NCBI RefSeq assembly: GCF_032098525.1
Contig: NZ_CP134890.1
Span: 620,001-684,000, forward strand
Length of the DNA: 64,000 nucleotides
Reading direction: 5' to 3'
Origin: Flavobacterium sp. PMTSA4
GTDB taxonomy: Bacteria; Bacteroidota; Bacteroidia; Flavobacteriales; Flavobacteriaceae
Numbering within the stretch: position 1 is the first letter of the stretch; every line of letters begins with the position of its first letter. Shown one piece after another: positions 61,012 to 64,000 of the stretch. The notes below the pieces were generated by a model, which searched no databases, was not told the origin of the DNA, and was given only the letters and a program-made list of their open reading frames with translations. The position numbers were made by a program, and so were the translations under genes.

Positions 61012-62484
61012 ATGAACGCACACACAACTAAAATCGTTGGCGAAGGACTTACTTACGACGACGTGCTTTTAATCCCAAGTTATTCTGAAGTTTTACCACG
61101 CGAAGTAAACATTCAATCTAAATTTTCCCGAAATATTACTTTAAACGTTCCTGTAGTTTCTGCTGCTATGGATACCGTTACCGAAAGTGCTATGGCTATT
61201 GCAATGGCGCAAGAAGGCGGAATTGGTGTTTTACACAAAAACATGACAATTGAACAACAAGCTGCAAAGGTTAGAAAAGTAAAACGTGCAGAAAGCGGTA
61301 TGATTATCGATCCTGTTACTTTACCATTGTCGGCAAAAGTTATTGATGCTAAGAATGCTATGAAAGAATATGGCATCGGAGGAATACCTATTGTAGATAA
61401 AAATCAAATTTTAAAAGGCATTGTTACTAATCGAGATCTTCGATTTGAAAAAAACCTTGAACGACCAATTGCTGAAGTAATGACCAAAAAGAAATTGGTA
61501 ACTGTTGCCGAAGGAACTTCATTACAACAAGCAGAAGTTGTTTTACAAGGTCATAAAATAGAGAAACTTCCTGTTGTAAATAACAATTATAAATTAGTTG
61601 GTTTAATTACTTTTAGAGATATTACTAAACTAACTCAAAAACCTATTGCTAACAAAGATAAATTTGGACGTTTACGTGTAGCTGCTGCAATTGGAGTTAC
61701 TGGTGACGCATTAGACAGAGCAACGGCTTTATACAATGCTGGCGTAGATGCCATTATTATCGACACTGCTCACGGTCATACCAAAGGTGTAGTTTCTGTT
61801 CTTAAAGAAGTGAAATCAAAATTCCCTAATTTAGATGTAGTTGTTGGTAATATCGCTACTGCTACTGCAGCACAATATCTTGTAGAAAATGGTGCTGATG
61901 CGGTTAAAGTTGGTATTGGTCCAGGTTCTATATGTACTACTCGTGTGGTTGCAGGAGTTGGTTTTCCTCAGTTCTCTGCTGTGCTTGAAGTAGCAGCTGC
62001 CTTAAAAGGAACTGGAATTCCTGTTATTGCTGATGGTGGTGTTCGTTATACAGGTGATATTCCTAAAGCCATTGCTGCTGGTGCAAGTTCGGTTATGTTA
62101 GGTTCTTTGCTTGCAGGAACAAAAGAATCGCCAGGAGAAACCATAATTTTCGAAGGACGTAAATTCAAATCATACCGAGGAATGGGTTCTGTTGAAGCAA
62201 TGCAAGAAGGTTCAAAAGATCGTTATTTCCAAGACGTTGAAGATGATATTAAAAAGCTGGTTCCAGAAGGAATTGTTGGTCGTGTTCCTTACAAAGGTGA
62301 ATTAAACGAAAGCATGCAACAATTTATTGGTGGACTTCGTGCCGGAATGGGTTATTGTGGTGCAAAAGACATTCCAACTTTACAAGAAACTGGTCAGTTT
62401 GTTAGAATTACCAATAGCGGTATCAAAGAAAGTCATCCACACAATGTGACGATTACTAAAGAAGCTCCAAATTATTCTAGGTAA
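61012..62484 (+). CDS. guaB: IMP dehydrogenase
   Basis: A 490-residue enzyme. It has the barrel start GLTYDDVLLIPSYSEVLPREV near residue 13, two CBS domains (about 95-210), IIDTAHGHTKGV near 248, the active-site Cys308 in GPGSICTTRVVAGVG, and the mobile flap SYRGMGSVEAMQEGSKDRYF near 385. It oxidises IMP to XMP in GMP synthesis. Length is normal. It has a single promoter box upstream and a bidirectional terminator downstream, so it is probably monocistronic. Confidence 0.97.
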   Translation: MNAHTTKIVGEGLTYDDVLLIPSYSEVLPREVNIQSKFSRNITLNVPVVSAAMDTVTESAMAIAMAQEGGIGVLHKNMTIEQQAAKVRKVKRAESGMIIDPVTLPLSAKVIDAKNAMKEYGIGGIPIVDKNQILKGIVTNRDLRFEKNLERPIAEVMTKKKLVTVAEGTSLQQAEVVLQGHKIEKLPVVNNNYKLVGLITFRDITKLTQKPIANKDKFGRLRVAAAIGVTGDALDRATALYNAGVDAIIIDTAHGHTKGVVSVLKEVKSKFPNLDVVVGNIATATAAQYLVENGADAVKVGIGPGSICTTRVVAGVGFPQFSAVLEVAAALKGTGIPVIADGGVRYTGDIPKAIAAGASSVMLGSLLAGTKESPGETIIFEGRKFKSYRGMGSVEAMQEGSKDRYFQDVEDDIKKLVPEGIVGRVPYKGELNESMQQFIGGLRAGMGYCGAKDIPTLQETGQFVRITNSGIKESHPHNVTITKEAPNYSR

Positions 62485-62503
62485 ATAATAAAAGTAACTA
62501 TAT

Positions 62504-62535
62504 AAAATAGCAAAACGTAACTGTTTTGCTATTTT
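62504..62535. terminator. Bidirectional terminator between guaB and the antiporter gene
   Basis: Thirteen-base-pair stem AAAATAGCAAAAC / GTTTTGCTATTTT with a 6-nt loop. It reaches the stop codon of the antiporter gene (62534-62536) and serves both converging transcripts. Confidence 0.88.
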
Positions 62536-64000
62536 AGTTATGAGTCAATTCATTTAACAGCTTTTTATCACCAACAATCCAAAGAATATCGCCGTCCGAT
62601 AATATCATGTTTGACTCTGGATTTAAGTAACGTTTTCCATTTCTTTCGATTCCAACTACCAATCCATTTGTTTTTTCTCTCAGATTAGATTCTCGGATGC
62701 TTTTACCAATGAATTCCTGATTTTTCAAATCAATTTGTCGTAAAACAATATCTGGTTCTTTGATTTCTGGTTTGGCATCCGTTTCATTCTGGTCTAAAAA
62801 CACTTTTAACTCTTTTAATTGTCCGTCAGTACCAATAACACTTATTTCATCACCAGGAAAAATTCGTTCGTTTCTACTTGGAATATTGATTACCACATCG
62901 CCTCGCTTAATATAGGCAAGGTTGATTCCCAGTTTCTCTCGTAGTCTTAATTCTTCTAATGTTTTACCAGCAATATTTGATTCTCTGGCAACGTCAAACG
63001 ATGCCATGTGTCCATCCCATGGTGTTAAATCGCTTCTACTCCTTTTGGCTTTCGCCAATTCCCTTGCGTTCAAGTTCTTTATAAATCGTTCTTCTATTTT
63101 ATAATATCGTGCTGTGAGCTTTTTCGGGAATAACCAGAACAAAACCAAACAGAAAACCAATGCTACCAATGCGATTCCGGGAGAAAAGAATACGTTAAGT
63201 AAAAAACCAAATAAGACCAATGTCAAAATTGCTCTTAAAAAGACCATCATGATTATTGGTCCACGATACTTTCGTACTTTCAAAAGCTCATTTACTTGTT
63301 CTATGGCAACTCTTCTTAAAGAAAGTGCATAAAGAAACGGACTAATAATAATCAAAGTTATAAAGGCCGCAATAATATGCGCAAATTTTGAACCATTCAA
63401 CAATGGTAAAACATAAGTAGACGATAGTACAATGATAGAAACTATAATGGCAGAATGAATTACCACATGTATCAAGTATGCTCTCAATACAATACGCCAG
63501 TTACTCTCTGAGCGAATTGCTTGCGTATTAGCGCTATAACGTTCAATCCTTTTGGCCCATTTTTTAGGCAATTGTTTTTCGATGTAAGCGGAGAAAGGTG
63601 TCGAAAACTTCACCATGAAAGGCGTGGTAAACGTGGTGATTGCCGAAACCGCCACTACAGTTGGGTACAAAAAATCACTAGTTACTTTCAAAGTCATACC
63701 TAAAGTAGCAATGATAAAAGAGAATTCTCCAATTTGCGATAAACTCATTCCGGTTTGAACCGATTGTTTTAAGGGTTGTCCTGAAAGCAATGTTCCTATG
63801 GTAGAAAGAAAAGATTGTCCAAAAATGACAACAACCGTTAAGATACCAACAGGAATAGCATATTTTACAAGCATTTCAGGATCTATCAACATTCCTACCG
63901 ATACGAAGAAGACGGCACCAAATAAATCTTTAACAGGTTTCACCAAATGTTCAATATGTTCGGCTTGAGTGGTTTCTGCAATGATAGAACCCATGATAAA
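62534..64000 (-). CDS. CPA2-family cation:proton antiporter with TrkA-C domains, partial (N terminus outside window)
   Basis: The frame runs off the right edge; the ATG at 63994 is internal (the preceding codons read FI, giving FIMGSIIAETTQAEHIEHLVKPVKDLFGAVFFVSVGM). The visible 488 residues are the C-terminal part of a KefB/NhaP-type transporter: about seven membrane segments with SLSQIGEFSFIIATLGM near the start, a cytoplasmic link, and TrkA-C domains (about 335-485) with NIAGKTLEELRLREKLGINLAYIKRGD and GDILWIVGDKKLL. It probably exchanges Na+ or K+ for protons, gated by nucleotide or ligand through the TrkA-C part. Confidence 0.9.
   Translation of the reverse strand, partial: FIMGSIIAETTQAEHIEHLVKPVKDLFGAVFFVSVGMLIDPEMLVKYAIPVGILTVVVIFGQSFLSTIGTLLSGQPLKQSVQTGMSLSQIGEFSFIIATLGMTLKVTSDFLYPTVVAVSAITTFTTPFMVKFSTPFSAYIEKQLPKKWAKRIERYSANTQAIRSESNWRIVLRAYLIHVVIHSAIIVSIIVLSSTYVLPLLNGSKFAHIIAAFITLIIISPFLYALSLRRVAIEQVNELLKVRKYRGPIIMMVFLRAILTLVLFGFLLNVFFSPGIALVALVFCLVLFWLFPKKLTARYYKIEERFIKNLNARELAKAKRSRSDLTPWDGHMASFDVARESNIAGKTLEELRLREKLGINLAYIKRGDVVINIPSRNERIFPGDEISVIGTDGQLKELKVFLDQNETDAKPEIKEPDIVLRQIDLKNQEFIGKSIRESNLREKTNGLVVGIERNGKRYLNPESNMILSDGDILWIVGDKKLLNELTHN

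Noticed and set aside
1..64000. tRNA, rRNA, tmRNA, insertion sequences, integrases or phage genes
   Set aside because: I scanned the intergenic gaps and gene products for these and saw none that I could support.

Overview
The window is a low-GC (roughly one third G+C by eye), densely coded chromosomal segment of a member of the Bacteroidota, most likely Flavobacterium or a close relative in the Flavobacteriaceae. Signs of this are two giant secreted proteins with type IX secretion (T9SS) C-terminal sorting domains, a BamD / RNA polymerase omega / CoaBC / DUF4835 (PorD-like) / RecN cluster, DUF6495- and DUF6913-type proteins, an SusC-like CarboxypepD_reg plus beta-barrel receptor, a lack of clear Shine-Dalgarno sequences, and repeated TAnnTTTG -7 promoter boxes. 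No rRNA, tRNA, CRISPR array, insertion sequence, integrase or prophage gene was recognised. It reads as ordinary core genome with a few odd local structures.

Layout. 1-2846: a phosphate uptake set on the minus strand (OprO/P-like porin, cut by the window edge; PiT transporter; DUF47 partner). 3039-9653: plus-strand acyl-CoA carboxylase beta subunit, MscS channel, long RluA-type pseudouridine synthase, a 42-bp hairpin repeat array, a secreted M1-like metallopeptidase and a DoxX protein. 9666-11659: MenE-like ligase and CPBP protease (minus). 11730-14579: ArsC-like protein and an outer membrane receptor. 14636-19722: small membrane protein, fumarase, CAP lipoprotein, aldose epimerase, GNAT, SmpB, Pcm. 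19856-26684: plus-strand run with Gfo/Idh oxidoreductase, 3-hydroxybutyryl-CoA dehydrogenase and DUF1015, then a tightly coupled set YggS / exonuclease-GIY-YIG / MiaA / acyl-ACP thioesterase. 26720-30665: RprXY-like two-component system, CoaE, GT2 (minus). 30744-38237: two T9SS cargo proteins and an unrecognised protein, followed by a 21/42-bp tandem array. 38655-46356: FabV, then the RecN-PorD-CoaBC-omega-BamD operon, DapA and DUF6913 (minus). 46405-48120: a two-gene 5'-nucleotidase with its domains split. 48106-53375: two paralogous membrane proteins, LigA, DUF6495 and the L9/S18/S6 ribosomal operon (minus). 53563-64000: LytTR regulator, then PriA / DUF2147 / YihY / NadC (minus), PyrD, HMG-CoA lyase-like protein and GuaB (plus), and a CPA2 antiporter running off the right edge (minus).

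Metabolically the window links phosphate import, NAD, CoA, UMP, GMP and lysine/cell-wall precursor synthesis, fatty acid synthesis (FabV, thioesterase) and part of leucine catabolism (carboxylase beta subunit and HMG-CoA lyase, far apart). The most notable non-routine observations are: a 42-bp hairpin array with a compensatory base pair change; a 21-bp/42-bp alternating array with no indels; an exonuclease whose catalytic N terminus has no ATG/GTG/TTG start, so that ATA is implied; promoters placed so close to the start codon that the mRNA is probably leaderless; and a hairpin abutting the rplI start codon. I did not find a clearly new multi-gene system.
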